Below the pieces are notes generated by a model. The model had not been told where the DNA came from. It saw only the letters and a list, made by a program, of their open reading frames with translations, and did no database searches. DNA of 64,000 bases from Fomes fomentarius (taxonomy: Eukaryota; Basidiomycota; Agaricomycetes; Polyporales; Polyporaceae), in assembly GCA_022606135.1 (NCBI GenBank), contig JABYQN010000002.1, positions 3,782,001-3,846,000 of the forward strand, read 5' to 3'. How positions within the stretch are numbered: position 1 is the first letter of the stretch; every line of letters begins with the position of its first letter. Positions 46,701 to 56,172 of this stretch are shown here, piece after piece. A program made the translations under genes and the position numbers.

Positions 46701-47972
46701 CCTGTGCCGTCCTCCACCACCGTACCATCCATATGGTACAAGTAGTTCCCGACTTGCTTCCCTGTCGCATAGATGTGACCTTTTATGCTGACAAATTGAA
46801 TTGTACTGTTAATCATTTCGACCCTGTGACCGTGTGCTTCTATGCGCCCCACAGAGATGAGATTGTGTGGGACACCCGGTGCATGTACAACATCACGTAA
46901 TTCGATTGTTTTGGGCTTCCCTTCGATCATGAATCAAAGTTTGACGGTGCCGCGGCCTAGGATGGGCGTTGATCCGGCCCCCCGGAGAGCCTTCCCCGGG
47001 GTGAAGGTGTAGTTGGTGAAGGACTTGCGCTCCCGCGCCACGTGGACGGTCGTGCCTGTATCTGCGATCCAGGAATCAGCATCGAGCATTGACAGCGCAA
47101 TCTCTTCCGGCTGATCGGTGGCGGTGCAGGCGTATTTGGAGTCCGAGTCCGAGTCCGATTCTTCGGCCACCATAGCCGTCTTTGATCCGCTTGAGCTCCC
47201 CCTCTTCCCATCCTTTTCCTTCTCCCTTTCCTGTTCCTTCCCTTTGCCCTTTCCACCCTTCTTCTTCTGGGGACAATCCCGCTTGATATGTCCCTCCTTT
47301 CCGCATTTGTAGCATTCCCTCCCCTTACCCTGACTTGCAATCACCGAGACGTGGCTGTTCAATCTAGCCGCTTGTTCCCTGATCCGAGACATGACCACAT
47401 CGGGATCGGAAAGATCCGTCTTGAGATTGAAGCTGTTGGTGAAACTGTCCCATGACAAGTGAGAATTCGTCATCCTGGAGAGAGCGCCCGAGTCCCACGA
47501 GTTCCTCGTGCCACACGGACATTTGATCGAGCCAATCTTCGACGTCCTCCTCATCGGTGAGAACTGTGTGCAGCAATTTCCGCTGGATTTCAATGATTCT
47601 CGTAATTCCTTTTGCTTGGAATTTGCCTTCGAGCTTTTGCCAAGCCTGGCGACTGGTCTGGGTGTTTTGGATATGATTGATGACGCGCTTACCAGTACGC
47701 ATGATGATCGCATTGTAGGCACTCCAATCCATCTCCTCCCAATCTGCCACAGCCTTCACCTCCCCCGCATCCTTCTCATCCTTCACCTCTGGCTTCTTCT
47801 TCCTCCCACTTACGTAATCCCACACCTTCGCTTCCCATAGGAAAGCTTCCATCTGGATTCTCCACGTGGGCCAGTCTGCGACACTATTCAGCGGTTTGAT
47901 CTTGGCGCCCTGAGTGACGTAGTTCGACGTCATGTTGCCAGATAAGATATGATGAGGTAAGTGAGTTTGCAA
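43775..47972 (-). pseudogene. Copia Gag-Pol reading frame with stops and one frameshift
   Basis: Gag starts near 47972, or at the internal Met of 'MTSNYVTQGAKI'. A frame change follows 'LGRSLQDDEFS' near 47460, after which one frame runs to 43775. Domains: zinc knuckle 'CYKCGKEGHIKRDC'; protease 'SWIADTGTTVHV'; integrase with 'TFTDAHARHTVVELSK' and 'VRCDNGGEYLS'; reverse transcriptase 'QYDIVGAYLNADLDEEIYM' and 'IRVHVDDMLA'; RNase H 'EGYTDADWASNPDDRRSVSG'. In-frame stops lie at 46934, 46109, about 46046, 45242, about 45224 and 44348. Judging from the neighbouring conserved residues they replace Arg, Gln or Trp codons (CGA, CAA, TGG). It cannot make full-length Pol. Confidence 0.85.
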
Positions 47973-48031
47973 GCGGTTGTGTTGAAAGCGTAGTATATCT
48001 TGTTTAGAGTCTGTAGGCAGGGCTCATAACC

Positions 48032-48265
48032 TGTTGTAGTTCGAGAGAACGGAAATCAATACATTGCAGGGACGTAGACCGGTAGTATATGTACATGTGT
48101 GAGACAATGGATATTAAGTAACAAAGTAACAAAGAACTATTGTAAGAGTGATAAACAAGATAACAAAGACCATAGTAAGTATGCATAAGGTCCGTTTGTA
48201 AGCGTCAATACAAACGGACATAATGAATGTAAGAAACTCGTTAGTAACCTTTTGTTACTACAACA
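48032..48265 (-). repeat. Copia 5' LTR (minus orientation)
   Basis: 234 bases, one mismatch to 43566-43799, followed by the TTAGT duplicate. Confidence 0.9.
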
Positions 48266-48572
48266 TTAGTCAGGATGACTGCGCAGTTAGTCAGATTGAC
48301 TGTGCAGCAGTAAAGCCTTACCAATATGCAGTTCACTGTTAGAATTCCGCAGTCTCCTTACATGTATATAAGGGGAGGATGTCTCAGAGCAAACTCCCCA
48401 AGCTTTAGTCTCTTCGTGAATAACACAGGCTACACTCTAGCAAGTTATCACTCGCTCTCTCAGACTAACTTCAAGATCTCCTTTGTATAAGGATCAATCG
48501 GACTAGCAAGGTCATAAGGAACTAGGGTTACAACTCAAGTAGAATGTTTAATAGTCACACGAGAGCGTAACA
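48266..48572 (+). repeat. Chromovirus 5' LTR, second part with promoter
   Basis: Contains TATATAAG at 48365-48372 and the sequence CAAGCTTTAGTCT at 48399-48411, so the LTR promoter and R region are intact downstream of the copia insertion. Against the 3' LTR there are about eight substitutions in this part, mostly transitions at CpG sites. Confidence 0.85.
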
Positions 48573-48574
48573 TC

Positions 48575-48587
48575 AGACTAAAGCTTG
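48575..48587 (+). promoter_or_regulatory. Self-priming primer-binding site of the chromovirus
   Basis: AGACTAAAGCTTG, two bases after the LTR end, is the exact reverse complement of CAAGCTTTAGTCT at 48399-48411, which begins 34 bases after the TATA box, where the transcript should start. This is the arrangement known from Tf1/sushi elements, whose RNA folds back so its own 5' end primes reverse transcription. No tRNA-type TGG primer site is seen. Confidence 0.75.
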
Positions 48588-48675
48588 ACTTCTCCACTTT
48601 TCTAAGTGCAGAGAACCCACAAGAACAAGGAACTTCTTTCTTGCTCAAACACTGAGAAAGAACAGAACAAGCAAG

Positions 48676-51600
48676 ATGGCAGAGAACAGGATAAGCCATC
48701 CTCTTCTACAAAGGCCAAAGAACGTAACGATACCAGGGTTTAAACGAGAGAAGTCCCTACCATCATTACCAAGACTAGTCATCCCAGAAGTCACAGTTAC
48801 AAGATCACCGACTCCATATCCTGGACGAAAACAACTCTCACAAATAATCCCATTTGTAGAGGACATTTCATCCACACACTTGAGTGTAGATCGATACAAC
48901 CTTCCAACGGTACGGCTGCCAAAACCCTTGACGTTCCGGAATGCAGACGATAGCATCAACAAAAAAGGAACAATTACGCATCGAGTTGAGGGGACATTCA
49001 ATATCAAGGGAAGAGAACTGCCAACAAATTGGTATGTGGCTGATATTGGGAGGGATGACGTTCTTTTTGGAATGCCATGGATTCGCAAGTACAATCCGGA
49101 TGTTGATTGGGAAAGCGGAAGAATTGTATTCAAACCTGAACTCATCAAGAAGCAGCAACAGATTTACAAGTATCAGTTGCAGCACGATCCACTGGAAGGA
49201 AGGTTATGGGGATTTCCAATAGAACCAAAGAACCAAGATCTTATCACATCATTCCTACACCTGGAGACAGATGAGGATGATGAAGATGAAGAAAGGTTAA
49301 CTCATAATCCATCACAGATTCTTCAAAGACTTTACCAGACACGAGAAGTTCGGAGGATCAATAAGTCAACGGAGATTGCAATAGCTGCAAAAAAGGATCA
49401 GAAAACAAAAACATTGGACAAAATCTTGCTGGAGTATGTGCAAGATTTTAAACTAGTGTTTGAGAAGAAAGCAGCAGACCGAACTCCACCAGAACAACCT
49501 TGGGACCATGCCATCGAATTAAAGAAAGAATTTGATTGGCATAAAAAGAAGTCATGGAGGAAGATATATCCGTTGACGACCACTGAACAGATGGAACTTA
49601 GGAAGTTCATTGACGAAAATCTTGCCAAGGGATACATCAGGAGGTCAAAATCTCCTCTAGCATCACCATTCTTCTTTGTGACAAAAAAGGATGGAAGTCT
49701 TCATCCAGTACAAGATTATCGGGCTTTGAATGAAGGCACAATAAAGAATGTGTACCCATTACCATTGATCAGCAACATTCTAGACCGGCTTAAAAACACG
49801 ACCATTTTTACCAAGCTGGACATACAAGCCGGATATAATAATGTACGCATCAAAGAAGGGGATCACTGGAAGGCAGCATTCATTACTCCAGAAGGACTAT
49901 TCAACCCACTCGTCATGTTCTTTGGATTGACCAATGTGCCAGCAACATTCCAAAACATGATGAATGACATCTTCTATGACATGTTACACAAAGGATGGAT
50001 TGTCATCTATATGGATGACATCCTAATCTTCTCTAACAATGTCGAAGAACATCATCGAAGAACACGCAGAGTATTGCAACGACTTCAGGAGAACAATTTA
50101 TTCCTGAAGGCAGAGACATGTGAATTCGATGTACAAGAAGTCGAATTCTTAGGTTCAATTGTCCGTCCAGGAATTGTGGCAATGGACCCAATCAAGGTCA
50201 AGGCAATTGAGGAATGAAAAGAACCGACTACAGTAAAACAAGTCCAGGCGTTCCTAGGGTTTGGAAACTTTTATCGAAAATTCATCAAGGACTATTCCAA
50301 GCTGGTTCATCCGCTGACAGAATCAACGAAAAAAGAGAAACCTTTCATATGGTCCAAAGAGTGTCAGGCGACATTTGACAAACTAAAAAGAAGGTCTACA
50401 GCAGAACCTATTCTGCATATCCCAGATCCGGAACGACCATTTCAGATAGAATGTGATGCATCAAAAGTGGCTACAGGGGCGGTACTACGACAACAAGGTT
50501 CCAATGGAGTATGGCACCCATGTGCTTACTTGTCTAAGCCCTTCACCCCAGCAGAACAAAATTACCAAATTTACGGCTGGGAATTATTAGCGGTAATCCG
50601 CACATTGGAGGCATGGCGGCATTTTCTACAAGGATCGCCACACCCAATCAAAATTCTTTCCGATCATAAAAATTTGACGTACTTTTGTACTGCACAAAAG
50701 CTCAACCGACGACAAGCAAGATGGCATCTCTTCTTGTCAGAATTCAATGTATTGCTCAAACATCAGCCGGGAAAAACATTAACACAAGCCGACGCCCTTT
50801 CTCGGAGATCAGGGCATGAGAAGGGGGAAAACGACAACAAGGATGTTGTCATATTAGAAACAGAACTATTTGCTAAAGCAGTCAACACAGAGTTACAAGA
50901 ACGGATTCGTAACACCAAGTTGAGAGATGTGGCAATAGTGGACTTCATAACCAGTAAAGGGAAAACTATTCAATGACCAGAATTCGGTGATCCTAAAGAT
51001 TGGTCCAAGGATGATGGATTACTCCTGTTCAAGGATAAAGTCTATGTTCCTCCTGATGAAGATCTCCAACGAGACATTGTCAAAATGTACCATGACGTCC
51101 CAGTCATGGGACATCTGGGAATTCAAAAAACATACGACCTGGTAAAACGAGACTTCATGTGGGCAGACATGCACAAATTTGTGACTCAGTATGTTAAAGG
51201 TTGCACAATCTGCCAAACATGTAAAGTCAACACACACCCTCTTAAACCAGGACTTATGCCAATTCCCCATAGTGGAGATACCCGACCATTCAGAACTATC
51301 ACAATGGATTATATCACTGATCTGCCTGAGCCAGAAGGATATAATGCCATCCAAGTAGTGGTGGATCATGATGTGTCCAAGGCAGCAGTGTTCTCTCCTT
51401 GCACAAAGAATGTCACAGCGGAGGAAGCTATGGATATTCTCCGAAGGGATGTATACAAATGGTTTGGATTACCTGCAAAGGTCATATCAGACCAAGGACC
51501 ACAATTCATATCCAAGGCATTCAAGGAGTTACATCGAACTTTAGGAATTGAGATGGCTCTGAGGTCAGCCTATCATCCTCAGACAGATGGACAAATGGAA

Positions 51601-52350
51601 CGGGTTAACCAGGAGTTGGATTTGGCCTTACGAATATATTGTGCAAACAATCCAGAAAATTGGGTGAAACTACTCCCTCAATTTGAATTTGCACATAATC
51701 AGCGTACACACTCAGTTACCGGGAAGTCTCCATTTGAACTTCTCCAGGGGTATCAGCTGGAGGCTGTTGGAACCGTTAGAACGGAACAAAAACACCCAAG
51801 CACAGAAGAGAGACTGCACAGTCTCCAGGAAGCCTGAGAGAACACAATAGCAGCACATGCACAAGCTGCGGCGGCCATGGCCCAATGGCTTCCTGCCCTG
51901 AATATACTGCTAAAACAGGGAGACCAAGTGCTTCTAGACACAAAGAACTTAAAACTTCCATATCCATCCCGGAAACTGACACCAAAACGGGTAGGACCAT
52001 TTGTAATCACCAAGGTCTTAGGACCAGTCACGTTCGAACTGAAACTTCCAAAGACATGGAAAATGCATCCAGTGTTTCATGCAGGGCTTCTGACTCCATA
52101 TACGATTACTAAAGAACATGGACCGGATTATATCCGACCACCACCTGACCCATCACCAGACGGCACAGAAGGGAACGAAGAATGGGAAGTCGAAGCAGTT
52201 CTGAATCATCGAGTCAGACGAAAAAAGAAACAATATCTCATAGCATGGAAAGGGTGGCCGGCAGCTGAAAATTCATGGGAACCAGAGAAGAATCTCAAAC
52301 ATGCGCAGACAGTGCTCAAAGCATATAAAAAGAGGCACAAGTTGACGTGA
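48676..52350 (+). pseudogene. Chromovirus Pol with three in-frame UGA codons
   Basis: One frame of 1225 codons. It opens with 'MAENRISHPLLQRPK' and a protease-derived region ('YVADIGRDDVLFGMPWIRKY') lacking the catalytic Asp-Ser/Thr-Gly. Next come reverse transcriptase ('HPVQDYRALNEGTIKNVYPL', 'FTKLDIQAGYNNVRI', 'VIYMDDILIFS') and RNase H ('IECDASKVATGAVL'). The integrase has a zinc finger 'HLGIQKTYDLVKRDFMWADM...GCTICQTCK', 'TMDYITDLP', 'VISDQGPQFIS' and 'HPQTDGQMERVNQEL', followed by a terminal chromodomain ('YLIAWKGWPAAENSWEPEKN'). UGA codons at 50215, 50974 and 51835 each stand where Trp is expected. Confidence 0.88.
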
Positions 52351-52413
52351 ACACACCAACTCATTCCCCATCGCTCACAGTAACCACCACAGTCAACCAG
52401 AGCCTTCTCAACC

Positions 52414-53652
52414 ATGTCTTCTTTCCACACTCGCACTCACTCTCGCCGCAACTACTCCAACATTCACAATGTCCGTAAAGCCCCTCGTTTCATTCTGGAG
52501 CATCGCCCCGTCCATTATTCCCATCTCCCATGCCACACCATCTCTACCAACCCCGATGGGAGCCTGTCCGACCATATCGGATGGGTCCTCCTTCATAAGG
52601 ACCTGGTGGGACACGTTGAGGCTTGCCTCCGTCACATCCCCCATGCCATGGCTTTGGCTGGAGCATACCGGGCCCTTGCTTGGGCGGCACCTTCTTATGG
52701 AGTCCTTAAGAGATACGTCCCCAGGCTGGGGGCACCCAAGAAGGAGAAGACAGTAGCGGTGCAGGCTCTCGATGAAGCGTATCAGGCAACAATTCAGGCC
52801 ACGGAACAAGTCATCGATACACTGGCGACACCAGTTGTTGCTCAGGCTCTTGCAGACCTCATGCCCCTCCGCAACCAGCATGTCGCAGAGAACCACGGGT
52901 GGATTCTCAACTTCCCGGAGCGTTTCCAAGACCACCAAGGGAATGCCCCAGAGCAGCCATCCTGGTCGCCAGTCTCATGGGACCCGTGGGGTCCTTCTCC
53001 AAGCCATGCTGACAGGGAAGCAGCATGGGGCCCTTCTCCAAAGCATGACGACGACGAAGCAGACATGCCGGAGTCTACCCCGTCCCTGTCGCCAATTTCA
53101 TTGCCCCCTCTGGAGCGGCTCGACCTGTGGTCGGTTGAGGAGGTCAACGAGCAGGATACCGCTGTCATTGCAGCAGGAGATCCCTCACCACCACCGACAC
53201 CACCGCCATCCGCGACCATGACACCTGACAACGGCATTCCGCACTTGCGGCGGTATCGGATGATGTGCGGACTAGGGGACACACGGTTCCTCGTCGTCAC
53301 CAGGGACAATGAGATCGTCTCTGTCACTGACCGAGATTTTCTCTTTCCCTCAGAAGAGATGGAGTCAAGGTACCGGGAGCTATGGCCAAACGCAATGCCG
53401 CTACACGCACGACGAGCCGCACTTATCATGGACGACATGATGGCTAGGCAGGCTAACCCTCTCGCATTGCGCCAAAACCTTCTTGCTCCCATCGCAACGA
53501 TAATGCCTTACCAGAGTGCGATTGGAGTATCAGAGGAAGAGGAGCGGTTTTGGGATGGGTGGGGGGATCGAGTTACAACGGAGGAACAGATCGCCGAAGC
53601 CTTATTAGCATTAACTCCTGAGTCTCTTTCGTCGATGACGGACTTGTTGTGA
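52414..53652 (+). CDS. Extra 3' ORF of the chromovirus, unknown function
   Basis: An intact 412-codon frame lies between pol and the polypurine tract, starting 64 bases after the pol stop. It begins 'MSSFHTRTHSRRNYSN'; a hydrophobic helix-rich middle ('AMALAGAYRALAWAAPSYG', 'ATEQVIDTLATPVVAQALAD') is followed by a Pro/Asp/Ser-rich linker and an acidic C-terminal part ('IGVSEEEERFWDGWGDRV'). It has no zinc knuckle, so I do not call it Gag. It is intact, unlike the pol frame with its three stops. It could be an element-specific accessory protein or a captured host sequence. Confidence 0.6.
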   Translation: MSSFHTRTHSRRNYSNIHNVRKAPRFILEHRPVHYSHLPCHTISTNPDGSLSDHIGWVLLHKDLVGHVEACLRHIPHAMALAGAYRALAWAAPSYGVLKRYVPRLGAPKKEKTVAVQALDEAYQATIQATEQVIDTLATPVVAQALADLMPLRNQHVAENHGWILNFPERFQDHQGNAPEQPSWSPVSWDPWGPSPSHADREAAWGPSPKHDDDEADMPESTPSLSPISLPPLERLDLWSVEEVNEQDTAVIAAGDPSPPPTPPPSATMTPDNGIPHLRRYRMMCGLGDTRFLVVTRDNEIVSVTDRDFLFPSEEMESRYRELWPNAMPLHARRAALIMDDMMARQANPLALRQNLLAPIATIMPYQSAIGVSEEEERFWDGWGDRVTTEEQIAEALLALTPESLSSMTDLL

Positions 53653-53684
53653 ATTGTATGTCATAGGGTCGAGGACGTCCCTAC

Positions 53685-53696
53685 AGAAAGGGGGAG
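53685..53696 (+). other. Chromovirus polypurine tract
   Basis: AGAAAGGGGGAG four bases before the 3' LTR at 53701; the usual start site of plus-strand DNA synthesis. Confidence 0.75.
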
Positions 53697-53700
53697 CTGA

Positions 53701-54207
53701 TGTTACAATTTGATGAGTATGCGATACTAGTGGTTAATTATGCAACTAGGATTATGGTATTCGATTACTGTACTTTTACTTGATTCTCATGCCATAGGCT
53801 TCTTCTGTTGTATGGTCATCCAGTAGTAGTCAGTCAGGACTATGGACTTAGTCAGCTAGACTGTGCATACTCCTTCTGATTAGTCAACTCGACTGTGCAT
53901 TCTATCGTTGCGACTGCGCAGTTAGTCAGATTGACTGTGCAGCAGTAAAGCCTTACCAATATGCAGTTCACTGTTAGAATTCCGCAGTCTCCTTACATGT
54001 ATATAAGGGGAGGATGTCTCAGAGCAAACTCCCCAAGCTTTAGTCTCTTCGCAAATAACACAGGCTACACTCTAGCAAGTTATCACTTGCTCTCTCAGAC
54101 TAACGTCAAGATCTCCTTCGCATAAGGATCAATCGGACTAGCAAGGTCATAAGGAACTAGGGTTACAACTCAAGTAGAATGTTTAATAGTCACGTGAGAG
54201 CGTAACA
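53701..54207 (+). repeat. Chromovirus 3' LTR
   Basis: 507 bases, TGTTACAA to CGTAACA, uninterrupted, with TATATAAG near 54000 and the same CAAGCTTTAGTCT as in the 5' LTR. Confidence 0.9.
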
Positions 54208-55330
54208 TACCGCCACTAAATACAATCACTATAGAGTTATCAGTTATGCATTTACTTCCCATTAAACTCACTGCACAAGCCCGGGCATGAGCCCGGTCCA
54301 GCCCAAGCCCAGCCTAAGCCATCTGATAGGGCTGGGCTTGACATTTCAGTGAGCCCAAGCCCCCATAAGCCGGGCCCGAGCCAGGGTATTTGAGCCCGGC
54401 CCGGCCCAGCACATCACTAATGACAGAATAAGCAAACCCTTATGCACATTTTCTACGACAATGAATGAAAAGACAAAGGATAGAATACATATTCACCGGC
54501 TTCTCTATCATACCGAGAGTTTGCCTTTCATGATGTCCAAAGTTTCGATGAACTCTGAACCTGTAAGGCGAGGAGCAACTGTAAGTCACAACAAAGAGAG
54601 ATCTTCAGTCAGTGAGTGAACGGCTATATTGCATAGTGAAGTACCTGTAAGTCACAACAAAGTGAGACTACAAGTACTAAGTCAGTAAGAAGTAGTAGAG
54701 CATATGTAAGTAAGAGACTTACTCTTCAGTCAGTGAGTGAACGATGATGAAGTCTGAACCTGTGAAGGCAAGAGTCGCAACGACTAGTAGACACGCAGAC
54801 AGACGAGTCCTCAGTCAGTGAGCAAAGACTATAATCATAAAGGGATAAGTACCTAGTAGACACGCAGACAGACGAGCTATAGGTACTATGTAAGTAAGAG
54901 CATAAGGCATATAGTAGAATGAAGTACTTACTCCTCAGTCAGTGAGCAAAGACTGAGGAGACGAAGCCCTGAAAGTCCCTCCTTATATACTGTACAGGAG
55001 CTGCATGAGTAAGCGACAGAAAGGAGAGCATGTGATATGTCTGAGTCAGAGTGAACCAATGATGAGTAAGAAAAAGGTGGAGTGATGACAGAACAAAGAG
55101 AAGGGTGTAGAAAGTACTAGAGATGGTCACATGGATGCATCCAAGACTATCTAGAACTATCCGGAGCAGTGTAGAACGCACCAGAATGGACTGGACGAAG
55201 TGAGAACTGATAACCATATAAGTACAGTATCGAGTGTACCATATCAGGTAAGAAGGAAACATAGCCAAAGAAAATGCTGTGCCCATAAACACCTAATGTG
55301 CATCTATAGCCTATAGTCCATAGTAATCCC
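54208..55330 (-). repeat. GC-palindromic block followed by tandem exon-like modules
   Basis: 54285-54415 is a dense series of GGGCTTGGGC/GCCCGGGCC palindromes. From 54560 to 54960 short modules recur. TCAGTCAGTGAG appears four times (near 54606, 54726, 54814, 54934), AGTAGACACGCAGACAGACGAG twice (about 54786, 54855), and TGTAAGTCACAACAAAG twice (about 54580, 54647). On the minus strand several modules end in GTAAGT or begin after AG, and TATATAAGG lies just upstream near 54983-54991. I see no coding frame. Confidence 0.5.
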
Positions 55331-56172
55331 AACATTCCTGACCTCGCAAACGATCCGATCTTTACAGTGCTACTTCCTCTTCATCCTCTCGACTACATCC
55401 TCCCTCAGTGTCCGCTGGTAGGCCTCCTCCTCCTCCTCCTCCCCAACCATCCCAGACAACATGACCGAGTGCACCACTGACCACCCCCTGAACCCACCAC
55501 AGCCAATGAGGCACTGCTCAAGGTCTTTGGGCAAATTCCAAAGGAATTTCCTGGCAACTGCATGGCCATCATGTTCTCACTTGTCGGCACTGCTCGATGC
55601 TTCTTTGTCTCCGAAACCGAGGCTGCCTGGGCTGGGGGGCGTTCACCCGAGAGTTCCAGGCATCATGCGAAGATTGTGCAAATGGGGCCCACTCAATGCA
55701 GAAAAAGTGGTTGGAAGAGAGCTTCTGTCCCACATAAATCCACTGGCTGTCCTGTATAGACATGTCCCGTGCAGAAAAGGTTGTGGAAGAGCAAGAAAGA
55801 AGGCATGGGAGGATGATGATGACTATGATGAAGAGCTCTATCTAAAACTGATGGCTATATCTGCATCATATGCATCATGCAGTACTTCGGCATAGATAAT
55901 GTATGACAGTCATCAATGAACCTCCATGGATACTATGTAGACACTCACTTCTAATACTAAGTTTCAGGCTCGGCACATGCATCGGTGACAACACAGTGAA
56001 ATAGTAGCAACATGGAGAGGAGTTGGTGAGGTAAAGACACATAGTACAGATGTACAACAATGCCTGTACTGTATGCACCAGGGTGCATACTCAGCCAACA
56101 TTCATTTGCTAGTCTCGATCAGTGAGCACTGGCACGCATCAATGTAGAATTTGAAGCCGTGACACTGAACTC
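55331..56172. other. Noncoding or decayed sequence
   Basis: Open frames around 55461-55895 ('NPLAVLYRHVPCRKGCGR', 'EDDDDYDEELYLKLMAI') look partly protein-like, but in shifting frames with no recognisable family. Possibly a decayed transposon piece. Near 56070-56090, GCACCAGGGTGC forms a small palindrome. Confidence 0.3.

Larger units (their letters stand above)
43566..48265 (-). mobile_element. Ty1/copia retrotransposon, nearly identical LTRs, frame broken
   Basis: 4700 bases in minus orientation. The LTRs (43566-43799 and 48032-48265, each 234 bases, TGTTGTAG...CTACAACA) differ at a single position (GAATGG against GAACGG). The target duplication TTAGT stands at 43561-43565 and 48266-48270, inside the U3 of the chromovirus 5' LTR. 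The domain order gag, zinc knuckle, protease, integrase, reverse transcriptase, RNase H is that of copia. The LTR identity implies a recent insertion. Confidence 0.92.
43347..54207 (+). mobile_element. Ty3/gypsy chromovirus, 5' LTR split by a copia element
   Basis: LTRs start TGTTACAA and end CGTAACA: 5' LTR 43347-43565 plus 48266-48572, 3' LTR 53701-54207. Between them lie a self-priming PBS, a pol frame (RT, RNase H, integrase, terminal chromodomain), a downstream ORF and a polypurine tract. Without the copia insert the element is about 6.2 kb. Gag and the protease active site are missing. No target-site duplication is visible: CCTTC stands before the 5' LTR and TACCG after the 3' LTR. Confidence 0.88.

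Noticed and set aside
52414..53652. 3' ORF of the chromovirus as a relocated Gag
   Set aside because: No CCHC zinc knuckle and no recognisable capsid motif; kept as unknown ORF.
54285..54415. GGGCTTGGGC palindrome block as a replication origin
   Set aside because: Such GC palindromes are common in transposon subterminal regions; no origin-like features can be shown.
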